From: Sinotaia quadrata
Taxonomy: Eukaryota > Mollusca > Gastropoda > Architaenioglossa > Viviparidae
Assembly: GCA_028829895.1 (NCBI GenBank)
Contig: CM054178.1
Coordinates: 72,738,335-72,802,334 of the forward strand
Length of the DNA stretch: 64,000 bases
Direction: 5' to 3'
The translations under genes and the position numbers were made by a program. Every line of letters starts with the position of its first letter. The stretch's first letter is position 1. Below the pieces are notes generated by a model that saw only the letters and a list, made by a program, of their open reading frames with translations, was not told the DNA's origin and did no database searches. Shown here piece by piece: positions 36,701 through 54,613 of the stretch.

Positions 36701-37808
36701 CGTGCCGTTGCTCCTAAAGGACAAAATGAATATCTCTGCCAGAGTGAATGAATATTGAAAATACTCCCATTAAACCTCGCCAGTCTTCACTCTACCTGTC
36801 CACAATCTTCACTTGCTAAATGTTCACATTCTTCACTTGCTACGTCCATTCATCACTGCCTACCTGTCCACATTTTTCACTTGCTAAATGTTCACATTCT
36901 TCACTTGCTACCTGTCCATCACTGGCTACCTGTCTATTCATCACAGGCTACCTGTCCACATTCTTCACTTGCTACATGTCCATTCATCACTTGCTACCTG
37001 TCCACATTCTTCACTTGCTACCTGTCTATTCATCACTGGCTATCTGTCCATTATTCACTGGCTAACTGTCCACATTCTTCACTGGCTATCTGTACACAAT
37101 CCTCTCTGAATACCGGTCTACAGAAAATACAACACACGATTCCTTTTGCTTGTTGTGCTTCACTGTCTGGGTTCAAGCCTGGCGTAGCTGCTGGATGCCA
37201 GACATGTGAATAACGCTGCTGATACTGATGTTGTGATGTTGCAAACAGTTATTAAAACTTTGTTCATCTGAATGTCCTTGAATTTACTTTACTACATTCG
37301 CCTCTCAACGAGATGGAGCCGACATCTCATCAAGAACTTAAACCGATCAACGTTTCCAGTCTACATAAACTCATATACGCAATTATAAATTTTACACTAA
37401 AGCATCCGTTATATTCCGTATATTCGCATTTTAATCGGCAAGTTTTGTAACGACATAACGTTGGATGTTTAAAGCATCAATAGACCTGCGATCATGTTTG
37501 CCAGTGTGTCCATCCACTTCCGTATTTTACTGCTGCACTTTCTGTGTTTCTACAGCAACAAGAATATATGAATATTTATTTAAATGAGAGACTGTGTGGT
37601 TTACCGTGGTTGAATGATTGAGTGTATTGAGTAAATTTTCTTGTGTGGGAGGGATGATATATCTTCCAAGTTGATTCAAAATCACCCGCATGCATCCTCA
37701 GTTCAAATCCATCATGCACCTACAAGTTTGAATTTTTAATATGAATGTATCACAAAGTATTTTGTCTTTGTTACAGAATTCACCACATTGCTGCCGATAA
37801 TAGATTGA
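29120..37808 (+). CDS. Gene 2: secreted two-VWC-domain protein (4 exons, 172 aa)
   Basis: Exons are 29120-29200, 33501-33680, 34860-35085 and 37777-37808, giving 519 nt in one frame with intron phases 0, 0, 1. Residues 1-27 are the signal peptide. Residues 28-87 hold the first VWC half with 7 Cys. Residues 88-162 hold CCC and a complete VWC domain. A short non-cysteine tail ends in D-stop. There are 20 cysteines, with the same order as gene 1. The terminal exon lies 70 bp before AATAAA (37878-37883). If the exon 3 intron is retained, the protein stops after CLIGW (TAA at 35091-35093). Two other phase-1-compatible 3' segments lie in between (35905-35972 and 36025-36210). Confidence 0.7.
30355..30520. 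repeat. 33-bp minisatellite, five copies
   Basis: The unit is 'tatttatctaatagaaaaat' plus 'aaaggtgnngatgac'. The gene 1 block has a single copy at about 15628-15663, so it expanded here. Confidence 0.9.
31519..31727. repeat. (GATA)n/(GGTA)n microsatellite
   Basis: A GATA tract with an internal GGTA block, preceded by (CA)n. It corresponds to 43050-43215 in the gene 3 block. Confidence 0.97.
32040..32990. repeat. Degenerate ~100-bp tandem satellite
   Basis: Nine or so units are built on 'ccagaaatagcttgctgg', 'agtttcactagataattc', 'tagtgttacaatc', 'atttaaaatctaatggtaa' and 'ttcatgttaacat'. Two adjacent units (about 32324-32520) are identical, which indicates recent expansion. The gene 3 block has fewer units (43500-44035). 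Confidence 0.88.
33501..33680 (+). CDS. Gene 2 exon 2: first VWC half (7 Cys)
   Basis: This is a 180-nt exon after 'tcaagtacag', ending 'ggcaag|gtttgt', phase 0 to 0. Landmarks are [20 protein letters not shown], then [17 protein letters not shown] and HICGK. About 26 of 60 residues differ from gene 3 exon 2, with few synonymous changes. All cysteines, G-Y-x-W and CTCT are kept. Confidence 0.83.
33735..33816. repeat. (TG)n microsatellite in intron 2 of gene 2
   Basis: A TG tract begins shortly after the exon 2 donor and merges with imperfect 'gtgtgtggcaa' repeats that resemble the donor region. Confidence 0.93.
34860..35085 (+). CDS. Gene 2 exon 3: CCC segment plus complete VWC domain
   Basis: This is a 226-nt exon, the same length as in gene 1. 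The acceptor is 'gtttcacgtgaag' (AAG rather than CAG), and the donor is 'ctatag-like: ccttatag|gttggt', phase 1. It begins [20 protein letters not shown] and later reads [19 protein letters not shown] and ECCGKC. The 10-Cys VWC pattern is complete. Confidence 0.83.
35238..35600. repeat. Two adjacent minisatellites downstream of gene 2 exon 3
   Basis: Three copies of a ~60-bp unit ('tttactccc..ataccagtc', 'ttgtatatttgtacaaatg') are followed by copies of 'tttacatttactgcttcttg' plus 'taatcttcatttaaaatgag'. The gene 3 block has single copies near 48780-48900. Confidence 0.88.
35905..35972 (+). CDS. Candidate alternative terminal exon, gene 2
   Basis: After 'gcttccatgttcag' the sequence is open in phase 1 (compatible with exon 3) for [12 protein letters not shown] and on to TAA. 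The gene 3 counterpart (49211-49302) is open longer, ending in DCTFPESNK and TGA, because this copy has one extra C. The conserved acceptor and frame suggest an old alternative 3' exon. Splicing to 37777 instead skips it. Confidence 0.35.
36025..36210 (+). CDS. Candidate acidic 3' segment, gene 2 block
   Basis: After the strong acceptor 'gtgattttttcag', one frame is open to TAA at 36208-36210. It contains [19 protein letters not shown] and DNCLFH. In the aligned gene 3 segment (49326-49436), all five base differences in these 25 codons are silent, which argues for coding constraint. The frame differs by one base from phase 1 in this copy, so it does not join exon 3 cleanly here. Confidence 0.35.
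   Translation, partial: VIAGTSGRQQKEEDDSSLLNGLGPPDNCLFHLCTNSLKRHGIVQLKTINDHNNPVEIDTTR
36775..37100. repeat. ~24-bp minisatellite ('cacttgctacctgtccacat')
   Basis: About a dozen imperfect units alternate 'ttcttcacttgctacctgtc' with 'cattcatcactggctacctg'. The open frames that cross it are repeat-encoded. A shorter version lies at 49565-49755. Confidence 0.92.
37777..37808 (+). CDS. Gene 2 terminal exon
   Basis: The acceptor 'gtctttgttacag' opens phase 1 (E)FTTLLPIID and TGA. The gene 3 copy (50368-50396) differs by a 3-nt indel and ends at the same D-stop. An in-frame indel plus a shared stop, with AATAAA 70 bp further on, supports a real last exon. Confidence 0.55.
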
Positions 37809-37877
37809 ATTCCAATCAGTTTTCAGTTGACTGTTGCTCCGTTCTTGTTGTTACTGTTTGGATAAAGTAAAGATTTG

Positions 37878-37883
37878 AATAAA
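37878..37883 (+). promoter_or_regulatory. Poly(A) signal, gene 2
   Basis: AATAAA lies in 'tttgaataaagataaacac', 70 bp after the stop. It is conserved at 50465-50470. Confidence 0.6.
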
Positions 37884-37984
37884 GATAAACACTCACAATT
37901 AGACTTCATTTTGTTTATGCTTTCTATTTGATTTGGTCATTGTACTTCCAATATATAATCATAATCATACTATACATATTTTAA

Positions 37985-38440
37985 CGTCAAAAATATAATT
38001 AATACTCCTTCATATAGAATACCAGTTTTACATTCAGAATATAATTAGTAAGCCTTCGCTACTTAGTACACATAGTTTTACACCCAGACTATAATTAATA
38101 CACCTTCCCTATATAATGTGCATCAGTGTTACGTATAGAATATAATACGCCTTCACTATACAATGTTCATAGTATTAACGTCCAATATATATATATAATA
38201 CAATTTCACTACATACTAAACATCAAGTTTTACGTCAAGATTGTAATTAATACACCTTCACTCTATATTATACATCACGTTTTACATCCAGAATATAATA
38301 AATACGCCTTCACTGTATATTGTACATCACGTTTTACATCCAGAATATAATAAATACGCCTTCACTGTATATTGTATATCACGTTTTACATCCAGAATAT
38401 AATGAGTACGCCTTCACTACAAACTGTAACATCAGCTTTT
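37985..38440. repeat. ~52-bp minisatellite downstream of gene 2
   Basis: Units of 'cgttttacatccagaatata' plus 'ataaatacgccttcactg' plus 'tatattgtacat'. The last copies are nearly identical. The counterpart is at 50530-50910. Confidence 0.88.
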
Positions 38441-38724
38441 AATTCTATCTTTAATACTCCTACCCGTCAATCCAACACATATTTTACAGAAGATACCAAT
38501 TTTTAAAATTTATTGTTTAAAAGTATGCATGCATGCTTTTTTTAATACTAATAAACTAGCTTTTTATAGCTAATAAACATGAGACAAATAATCACATTCT
38601 ATATTGAGTTAAGATTCGAGAAAAATAATGAAAGCGCATCTTAATAATGAAATATGAATAATGAAAGGGCGTCTTAATAAAGAAATATGAATAATCTCTA
38701 CTTCTAGTTCTAAACATCTACCTG

Positions 38725-38960
38725 GTGCACAAAACCTCTCCATGCACGTCAAGCTGATGAAATATGAACAAAACAATTAACGTACAAATGGTTGAAAGAG
38801 ACAGGATTGAAAGCAGAAACAGAAGCTCTCATAACAACTTTGCAACATCAATCTCTGAACATGAAATCACACAAAACTGAAATCATTAAAATCTCAGAGG
38901 AATCCAAATGCAGTTTCCAAACATTCAAGGACAACTGAAGAAGCATTAGAAAAAACGACA
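38725..38960 (+). mobile_element. Second copy of the non-LTR retrotransposon relic
   Basis: In one frame, with one stop, it reads HARQADEI, TYKWLKETGLKAETEALITT and LQHQSLNMKSHKTEI. It is the same C-terminal RT region as 25735-25890, so the relic was carried along in the 12-kb duplication or in its parent. Confidence 0.65.
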
Positions 38961-41332
38961 TAATTTGACATAACAAAAGGATGAATAAAGATGCAAATTG
39001 ATAATTTGTAACAACTTTTTTAATGGAAGAGATGCAAAAGTAAATAGATTTAAACTTTTACACGTTTAATAAACAATGACACAAAAGAGTCACAGATTGG
39101 TTATATTGCTAAAAAAAAAAATATTGTGCCTTGAGGTCTCTCTTTATAAATGGTGATGGTTTTTCTGTCTGTACCCTAAGTCAGAAGGCATCAAAGTCCA
39201 AGAAGATGGATCCTGATACGCAAACGAACCTTGACTTTACAATTCACGTCTTGCTTTCAGAAAATTGAAAATGTGTGTGTTAACAAGAGTATGTATTCAC
39301 GGCTTATGCAAATGAGCAAACAGTTACAAATACTACGTCAGTCAGCAGGCTTTGACGCTTAGATAAACGTAGAGAATTATCTGTTGTAAAAAAAAAAAAA
39401 ATACTTTGTGCGTAGCAGACTAAAACAAACTTACGCTGACCTACGAGCTAACATTTCGATCAATATTTAAATTCACAGACACACAGAGAGAATACTGAGT
39501 TCTCTCTATATATGAAGAGGACACGTAGACAATACATTTCCACCAAAAATTCAGCCATAATTATTGTTTTCATATTAGAAGAGATTCTTAAATATATGCA
39601 TAAAACTTGTAAAAGATGATTCTACATTTTAATTTGTTGTCGAAACGGTTTTTATTTTGTTAATAATGGATGTTTTCCAACACCACTTCAGCACTTTGTT
39701 TTATATTCCGAAAATGAATGTCGTGAAGCTTTGTTTGGCGACACGTCAGATGCGCTTGGAGCGGGGGAGGGGGGGGGGATCGACAGTAGTTTTACGTCAT
39801 TACTGGAGCTTGCGTTGATCATTTCGTCATCAGACGTCTAGTGGGGACCCCACAGCCTCATACTTGTGTTCGAGGTGTAGGACGGTTGATGCGGTTAGAC
39901 GTTCTCTCCCTTTATATAGAGCGCAGTGAACCGCACAGACGCGCTCTAAAGAAGTCTCTTCAAAATCTGATATTGGATCAAATAATTCAGCTTGATCATA
40001 AGATCAACTATCTCGCTCCTTTGTTATTCGAGAAATCAATATCTCACATTCAATAACAACGCACGTTTGACTTTTTACGAGGTATCGTTACCATTGCTAC
40101 ATTTGGTTTACGTAAGTATATCTATTTTTACTATTACGTTTATAAATGTATAGATATATTTATGTTTACAATTTTAAAGTAAACTAAAAGAGGCACTTCA
40201 TCTGTTTATCCCCCCTCTTAAAAATGTTACCTTTAAAAATGTCAATCAAAACGAATTTAATTAGATAAAAATAGTTCTGCTTTAGCCATACTTGCAGTAT
40301 AAATCATTTTGAGATCTTAGTCTCCAAGTTTAGAAATCAAATCTAGATATTCATAATTAAGGACGCCCTCTTTGGACCAAGTAACCAAAATGAAGCGCAA
40401 ATTGAAAGATTTTGTTTTAAATTTTATTGTTATAAAATACAAGCGTTATTATCATCAGAAAGAAATTTATATTGATTCGGTTACATCAACGTATGCCAGA
40501 TTTCTGATTAAAGATCTTCCTATATTATGTTGGTAAACTCCCATGTATATAATACACTAAATAAAGGGTTAAGTTTAAAAAAAGTACTAATCACGCAAAA
40601 GAACAAAAATCCAGATCAGCCCTCCCCCCTTTTCAGGCGATTTGGAACTAATTTCATTCATAAAAATAATGGTCTGTTATTTGACCAGTGTGATGTAGTC
40701 ATCTCTCCGTTGATGCTCTAGCCAGTAGTGCAAGTTGAACTAACACACTGAGCAGTGGCAATTGTTGGATATATTTATATATTTGCGGGATTGGGATTCC
40801 TGATTTCCAAACTACTTAACAAGGGGTACTGTAGTGATCGCATAAACTGTTATATCCTATTAAGCGGTAAATTGGACTCACACACTTTCGCGTTGTTTGT
40901 ACGCGTGAACAGTATCGAGTGTATCAGTTACTGAATCATCCTGAGCTGCAATGATAACTCTTTGTCATTTCCATCCATTCTGAAGAGTCCTGCCTTTACC
41001 ACCTCATTAACCCCATCAGCACGCGTTCTGTCGTCATCCTGCATTTATGTCCTCAGTATTCTCATCAGCACGCGTTCTGTCTGCGTCCTTCCTTTAGTAA
41101 CCTCATCTCAGCATGTGTTTTTTCGGAGCCGTCTTCACCTTAGTATCTTTAGCAACATGCGTACTTAAGTCTAAGTGACAGATTCCACTGATTTACAAAG
41201 CGAGGATGTTAATTTTGTCTCTTTCTGTCTTTTTCTCAAGCTGACATGCAAATATTTGATGGTTGTATATGTGAACAAAGGTATGTTTTTGTTTAAGAGA
41301 TCAATAGCCGGTCAAATCAAGAACTATTGAAA

Positions 41333-48632
<7,300 letters not shown>

Positions 48633-49210
48633 GGATGCTGATTGGTTGAACTCCCTCATCCTTTGCCCTAATTAAAAAAGCAAGTAGTCAAAGTCTCTTT
48701 TTTAAATTCTAGGCAACTTGTCATTTAGTCAGAAGTTGTGTTAGATCAAATACTTATTGCAAATAGTTGTTTCTGACGGTATTGTTTGCTCCACATAAAC
48801 CAGTCTTGTATATTTGTACAAATGTTGAGGTACAAGCACGTTTACATTTGCTACTTCTTGCAATCTTCATTTAAAATGTGTTTTCAGAGTCATCACACTC
48901 AAGTGTCTTGATGCACACTTTACCTTTTGGCACACGAAATGGAATATGTATGTACAGAGAATTACAAAATAATTCAGGCAGATAGAAAAGGATTTATAAA
49001 ATAATAGTTTTGGTTTCTACCATAAATATTTTATTCCAATTTTTTTACTTGTATTGAATTTGTCAGTGATTGTCATTTGGAAACGGTTTCATGGACCTTG
49101 CAGTTTACAGTCTGTAACGTATTGTCCTTGTACTAAAATAAATCAGACAAGTTTTCTTGTCTAAATCTATCTGCCGCATTCTAAATGTCCTCTTCTACTT
49201 GCATGTTCAG

Positions 49211-49302
49211 ACTTCTTTATTCAGGCTGACAACGACAACAATCGCAGTGGGAGAATACAGAACTTTATAAAAGACTGCACTTTTCCAGAGTCTAACAAAT
49301 GA
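49211..49302 (+). CDS. Candidate alternative terminal exon, gene 3 block
   Basis: After 'gcatgttcag', phase 1 gives [17 protein letters not shown] and, later, DCTFPESNK before TGA. It has the intact version of the frame that is shifted in gene 2. The upstream donor it needs is lost in this gene, so it may be a remnant. Confidence 0.3.
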
Positions 49303-49325
49303 AATGGAAGATGATTTCTTCAGGT

Positions 49326-49436
49326 AATCGCAAGAGTCACGGCAGGCAACAAAAGGAAGAGGATGACAGTTCATTACTGAACGGTTTGGGACCGCCCGAT
49401 AACTGCCTTTTTCATCACTTTACCAACACAATTTAA
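49326..49436 (+). CDS. Candidate acidic 3' segment, gene 3 block
   Basis: After 'gatttcttcag' and two bases (phase 1 compatible) the frame is [20 protein letters not shown], then [10 protein letters not shown], to TAA. Silent-only differences from gene 2 across 25 codons suggest past coding constraint. No usable donor from exon 3 remains in this copy. Confidence 0.33.
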   Translation, partial: NRKSHGRQQKEEDDSSLLNGLGPPDNCLFHHFTNTI

Positions 49437-49564
49437 AAAATCGAATTAGCACAAAAACATTACCTGAAAAAAAACTGATGTCATTTTCGAATTTATCAGT
49501 GCAAAATTGTTCTAAATCAATTGAAGAAACTTACAAAAAAATTTTTTGTGACGCAGTGAATTAC

Positions 49565-49755
49565 CTGTTCACTGTCTTCACTGTCTACCTGTCCACAGTC
49601 TTCAATAGTATGGCACAGTTTTCACTGACTACTTGTCCACAGTCTTCACTGACTACCTGTCCAGACATCACGACTACCTGTCCACAGTCTTCACTGACTA
49701 CCTGTCCAGACATCACAACTACCTGTCCACAGTCTTTACTGACTACCTGTCCAAA
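49565..49755. repeat. Minisatellite ('ctgtccacagtcttcactga')
   Basis: Imperfect ~22-bp units, counterpart of 36775-37100. Confidence 0.9.
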
Positions 49756-50367
49756 GCAATATCCAACACATGATTCCTTCTCTTTGTTGTGCTTCACTCC
49801 CTGGGTTCAAGCCTGACGTAGCTACTGGGTAACGCTGTTGATGCTGATGTTGTGATGTTGCAAGCAGTTCTTAAAACGTTGGTCATCTGAATGTCCTTGA
49901 ATTTACTTTACTACACTCGCCTCTCAACGAGATGGAGCCGACATCTCATCAGGAACTTAAACCGATCATCGTTTCCAGTCTACATCAACTTATATACGCA
50001 ATTATAAATTTTACACTCAAGCATCCGTATATTCGCATTTTAATCGGCAAGTTTTGTAACGACGTGACGTTGGATCAATAGACATGCGATTATGTTTGCC
50101 AGTGTGTCCATCCACTTCCGTATTTTACTGCTGCACTTTCTGTGTTTCTACAGCAACATGAATATATGAATATTTATTTATATGAGTGATTGTGTGGTTA
50201 ATCGAGGATGTGTATATGAGACTGTGCTTGTGTGGGAGAGATTTTAACTCTTCCAGGTTGATTTAACATCGGCCGTGTATATCCTCAGTTCAAATCCATA
50301 ATGTAGATACACGTTTTAATTTTTTTAAAAAAACAATGTATGACAGAGTGTTTTGTCTTTGTTACAG

Positions 50368-50396
50368 ATAAATCTCCAGTGCCGGTAAAAGACTGA
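50368..50396 (+). pseudogene. Orphaned terminal exon of gene 3
   Basis: The acceptor 'gtctttgttacag' opens phase 1 (D)KSPVPVKD and TGA, homologous to 37777-37808. It is unreachable by the normal donor because that GT is mutated to GA at the end of exon 3. It may be unused or part of the 3' UTR. Confidence 0.45.
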
Positions 50397-50464
50397 ATTC
50401 CAATCAGTTTTCAATTGACTGTTACATCGTTCTTGTTGTTTTATTTGGTTAAAATAAAAATCTG

Positions 50465-50470
50465 AATAAA
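50465..50470 (+). promoter_or_regulatory. Poly(A) signal, gene 3 block
   Basis: AATAAA in 'tctgaataaaggtaaacac', conserved with 37878-37883. Confidence 0.5.
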
Positions 50471-50529
50471 GGTAAACACTCTGAGCGAGACATTATTTTG
50501 TTTTTGATTTCTCTATAATTTGGTGCCTT

Positions 50530-50910
50530 TACGTCCAGAATATGGTTAATATTTTTCATACTGTACATCAGTTTTATATTCAAAATATAATTAGTACGCT
50601 TTCACTACGTCCAGTACACATAGTTTTACTTCCGTACTTATAATTAATACCTTGAGTACAATCAGTACACATAGTTTTACATCCGTACTTATAATTAATA
50701 CACCTTCCCTATACTCTGTATATCAGTTTTACGTGTAGAATATAATACTACTTTACAGTTTTATATGTAGAATATAATACTACTTCACTACATACTGTAC
50801 CTCAAGTGTTACGTGCAGAATATATTTAATACGCCTTCACTGTATATTGTACATCAAGTGTTACGTGCAGAATATATTTAATACGCCTTCACTATATATT
50901 GTACATCAGC
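50530..50910. repeat. ~52-bp minisatellite downstream of gene 3
   Basis: Degenerate units with 'cagaatatatttaatacgcc' plus 'ttcactatatattgtacatc', counterpart of 37985-38440. Confidence 0.85.
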
Positions 50911-51497
50911 TTTTAGTTCTATCTATAATACTCCTACCCGTCATCCCAACACATTCTTTTACAGAAGTTGCCAATTTTTAATTTATTGATAAATTTATAT
51001 ATGCATGTATTTTTATACTAATAAACTAGCTCTTTATAGCTAATTAACATGAGACAAATAATTACATTATATATTGATGTCAAGATTCGAGAAAAATAAT
51101 GAAATATGAATAATGAAAGAGTGTCTTAATGATGAAATCTGAATAATGAAAGAGCATCTTAATAATGAAATCTGAATAAAGAAAGAGCATCTTAATAATA
51201 TAATATGAATAATAAAAGAGCAGATGGCGAAAATAGTCTGTTCACATTAAGAAAAAACTGTCCGATATTTCAAATTCTATCTTTGGAACACGTGCTTGAA
51301 TGGGAAAAAACTCAACTACAGCACAGCCTAAATGAAAGGAGTCTAAAATATAAAATGAAAAATAAATAGTCCAAAATTTATTTCTAAACTATTTATTACT
51401 GTATACACTCAAGGACGCAATGCATTTGTCACACGATGTTTGGTAATTATCCTAAGACAATAGACGTAAAATAATCACTTGGAAGAGGCATTAACCG

Positions 51498-51704
51498 TTC
51501 AATTAATGACTGTTATAATTAGAAGCAGAGCAATAATAGTAATTAATGACTGTTATAATTAGAAGCAGAGCAATAATAGTAATTAATGACTGTTATAATT
51601 AGAAGCAGAGCAATAATAGTAATTAATGACTGTTATAATTAGAAGCAGAGCAATAATAGTAATTAATGACTGTTATAATTAGAAGCAGAGCAATAATAGT
51701 AATT
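51498..51704. repeat. 40-bp minisatellite, five identical copies
   Basis: The unit 'aattaatgactgttataatt' plus 'agaagcagagcaataatagt' is repeated without change. Confidence 0.95.
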
Positions 51705-52539
51705 GAAGAAAGTATATGTTCTCCGTGTCGAATTATGTATTCATAATCGGTTTACAAATTATTAAAGACAATGGTAGGAAGAAGAATAGCACTGATAAAA
51801 TAATAAAGAAAAACTTTCAAAGTAGAAACATGTCTTAGACTGAAATTGAAGTATGTTCCTTTAATGAGAAATTTATCGCGGGTTAGAGAGAGAGAGAGAT
51901 AGATAGAGACAGGCAGATAGATAAACATAGGAAGGGTGATGGATGGATGGATGGATGGATGGATAGATAGATAGACAGACAGACAGATAGATAAGCAATA
52001 TTATTTTATTATCTAAATTCATTGTTCTAATTATTATTTTAACTAATGTCAAATTAACAGTGTAAATCAGCGACACGAAAAAGAGAAAAGAAAATGGAAA
52101 GACACTAAGAAATTGAGTTTTTCAATGCAATTGGAAAAAAAAAGTCAACTCTTTACACTGTTGGCTTTTAATTTTGTTTTATTGTGAAGGATTTATTTAT
52201 TAAACGAAACTAAATTGAAATCAATCACATTTAGAGAATCATACAAAGATATTTCATTAAAAAGCTGTATTATAATAAATAGCGCAGGATACACATCATA
52301 CCAGAGGAAATTACTGAAAAGGAAATTTATTCATCTTATTTTGTTTCCAAAAACAAGGAAGATAATATGAGTGTACAAAAAATAGCATACATGATTGCAG
52401 AAATTTGAACTCGTCAACCTAAAACGTTCGAAATACGAAACAAAAGAGAACCTGCATGTCACGAAGTAAACTTGGCTGTCAAACAAACCAACAACGTTTT
52501 CAAAACAAAATGCCGGATGGTTAGCCTCGTTTTCAAGTT

Positions 52540-52735
52540 CATATATCGCCATCGCGAAGTGAAAAGGTCCGAAAGTTAGCCTTGTTTTAGAGTTCACGTA
52601 CCGTCATCGTGAAGGGTAAAGGTCTGAAAGTGAGCCTCGTTTTCGAGTTCACGTACCGTCATCGTGAAGGGTAAAGGTCTGAAAGTGAGCCTCGTTTTCG
52701 AGTTCACGTACCGTCATCGCGAACTGTAAGAGTAT
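52540..52735. repeat. 53-bp minisatellite, about three copies
   Basis: The unit contains 'gtgagcctcgttttcgagtt' and 'cacgtaccgtcatcgtgaag'. Its complement carries a donor-like 'acg|gtacgtgaa'. Confidence 0.9.
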
Positions 52736-53097
52736 GTTATGACCAGCTCTCAGCCCTTCCCACACTGTAATATTTTTAATTAAAACACGTTTTGTTCGCT
52801 TATAAAATGAGACGATTTTAAACAATATATATTAAAAGTTGCAATAACGGCTTTGAACCTGATTGTATTCATTGCTATTTTTCTTTACAATGAAAAAATT
52901 CTCCGTCGTCTCTCGACGTTAAATTTCGTTATCAGTTTAAAGACTCCAGATCTGGAATGTGTTTCGTTAAGTTTAAAGCCGTCATAAATCGGGGTACAAC
53001 TGAACGAGTACCGCTAAAAATAGGGGCAAATTACGAAAGACTTCACGAGGCGCCCAGATGTCTTCTATTTATTAGATTTCAACATAATGAATACAAG

Positions 53098-53415
53098 TAC
53101 AGATACATACACTTTATTATTCTTAGTATTTAAGGATTTAGCTCTACAAGTAAAGATACATACACTTTATTATTCTTAGTATTTAAAGATTTAGCTCTAC
53201 AAGTACAGATACATACACTTTATTATTCTTAGTATTTAAGGATTTAGCTCTACAAATACAGATACATACACTTTATTATTCTTAGTATTTAAGGATTTAG
53301 CTCTACAAATACAGATACATACACTTTATTATTCTTAGTATTTAAGGATTTAGCTCTACAAATACAGATACATACACTTTATTATTCTTAGTATTTAAGG
53401 ATTTAGCTCTACAAC
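53098..53415. repeat. 53-bp minisatellite, six copies
   Basis: The unit 'tacagatacatacactttat' plus 'tattcttagtatttaaggat' plus 'ttagctctacaaa' is nearly identical in all copies. Confidence 0.95.
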
Positions 53416-53814
53416 GTATTATATCACGATCCTTCGATTTCTTGCATCGAAATTTTTTTTCATGTCCGAGGCAGAGACGACCGTACCCATAAACTAGTTC
53501 CTCTAAACGCAGACAACACATCGGTTATTCGAGTGTTAACTCAGCTCTCTCTATATATATCCTGTGGTACATTTTATAATTAAAGGCACACATTTAAAAG
53601 GTTCGCCTAATTCGTTCCACGTTCTCAAAACCTGTAAGGAATCACTCATCGGACTAGTTATGAAAAGTAACTACCTGCTAGAAATGATGGCATTTTGTAT
53701 TTCATTTTTTCACACGCGACATTTGGTTCCAGTCTGTGTGCGAGGTCGTCTTAGTAGTGGAAAGGATTCCAAACAGGGATGCGTTGTTAGAACATAGAAC
53801 GTTTCTCTTTCCCG

Positions 53815-54272
53815 ACTTACTTTGTTTATTTTAGGAACACACAACTAGTAGATCATTATCTCCATTTCTATATCTCTAACTGTCTTACTTTGTGTATGTT
53901 ATGAACACACACCTAGTAGATCATTATCTCCATTTCTATATAACTGTCTTACTTTGTGTATGTTATAAACACACACCTAGTAGATCATTATCTCCATTTC
54001 TATATAACTGTCTTACTTTGTTTATTTCAGGAACACACAACTAGTAGATCATTATCTCCATTTCTATATCTCTAACTGTCTTACTTTGTGTATGTTATGA
54101 ACACACAACTAGTAGATCATTATCTCCATTTCTATATCTCTAACTGTCTTACTTTGTTTATTTTAGGAACACACAACTAGTAGATCATTATCTCCATTTC
54201 TATATCTCTAACTGTCTTACTTTGTTTATTTTAGGAACACACAGCTAATAGATCATTATCTCCATTTCTATA
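53815..54272. repeat. 61-69-bp minisatellite, seven copies, acceptor-like
   Basis: The unit is 'aacacacaactagtagatca' plus 'ttatctccatttctatatct' plus 'ctaactgtcttactttgttt' plus 'attttagg'. Three variants carry 'tttattttag' or 'tttatttcag', good acceptor shapes; others are mutated to 'tatgttatga'. Confidence 0.92.
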
Positions 54273-54361
54273 TCTCTGTTTGTCTGTGTGTAGTCAGCTA
54301 CTTATTACAAACCCGACCAGTCCGTATGTTGAAAACGCTCTAGATTGTTGTCATCTGCTAA

Positions 54362-54526
54362 GAGTACCCGTGGCCATGCAAGTGTCTGGAATATGCTTCA
54401 AGAGTGAAAGCTGCTTTAGATGAGAAATCGAACGTGAGAAGAGATGCGACGCCGACCATGTGCACCATCATCAAAGACACTGCAACAGCATTTAGTGAAC
54501 GCGTACCAAGTTGCAAAGGAAATTGA
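54362..54526 (+). other. Met-poor open frame of 54 codons, unrecognised
   Basis: Between TAA and TGA it reads EYPWPCKCLEYASRVKAALD, then EKSNVRRDATPTMCTIIKDT and ATAFSERVPSC. The mixed composition is protein-like. No family is recognised and no clear splice sites bound it. A basic R/E-rich frame follows near 54732-54908. Either could be mobile-element debris. Confidence 0.22.
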
Positions 54527-54580
54527 CTAAGTAACGGTTGTTTATACTTCTGTACTGCCTAAACCGAAGATATAGTTTGA

Positions 54581-54613
<33 letters not shown>

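Larger units (their letters stand above)
26700..38700 (+). repeat. 12-kb segmental duplication, copy with gene 2
   Basis: This block is collinear with about 39000-51230, which carries gene 3. Upstream DNA, exon 1, GATA tract, ~100-bp satellite, exons 2 and 3, minisatellites, terminal exon and 3' flank all correspond. Differences are repeat expansions, a 2.3-kb longer intron 2 in gene 3, a short inversion near 26770-26840, and the exons themselves. Confidence 0.88.

Noticed and set aside
36755..37213. 152-codon frame with [12 protein letters not shown] repeats
   Set aside because: It is a minisatellite of ~24 bp. The cysteines come from the repeat, and the copy at 49565 has a different frame structure.
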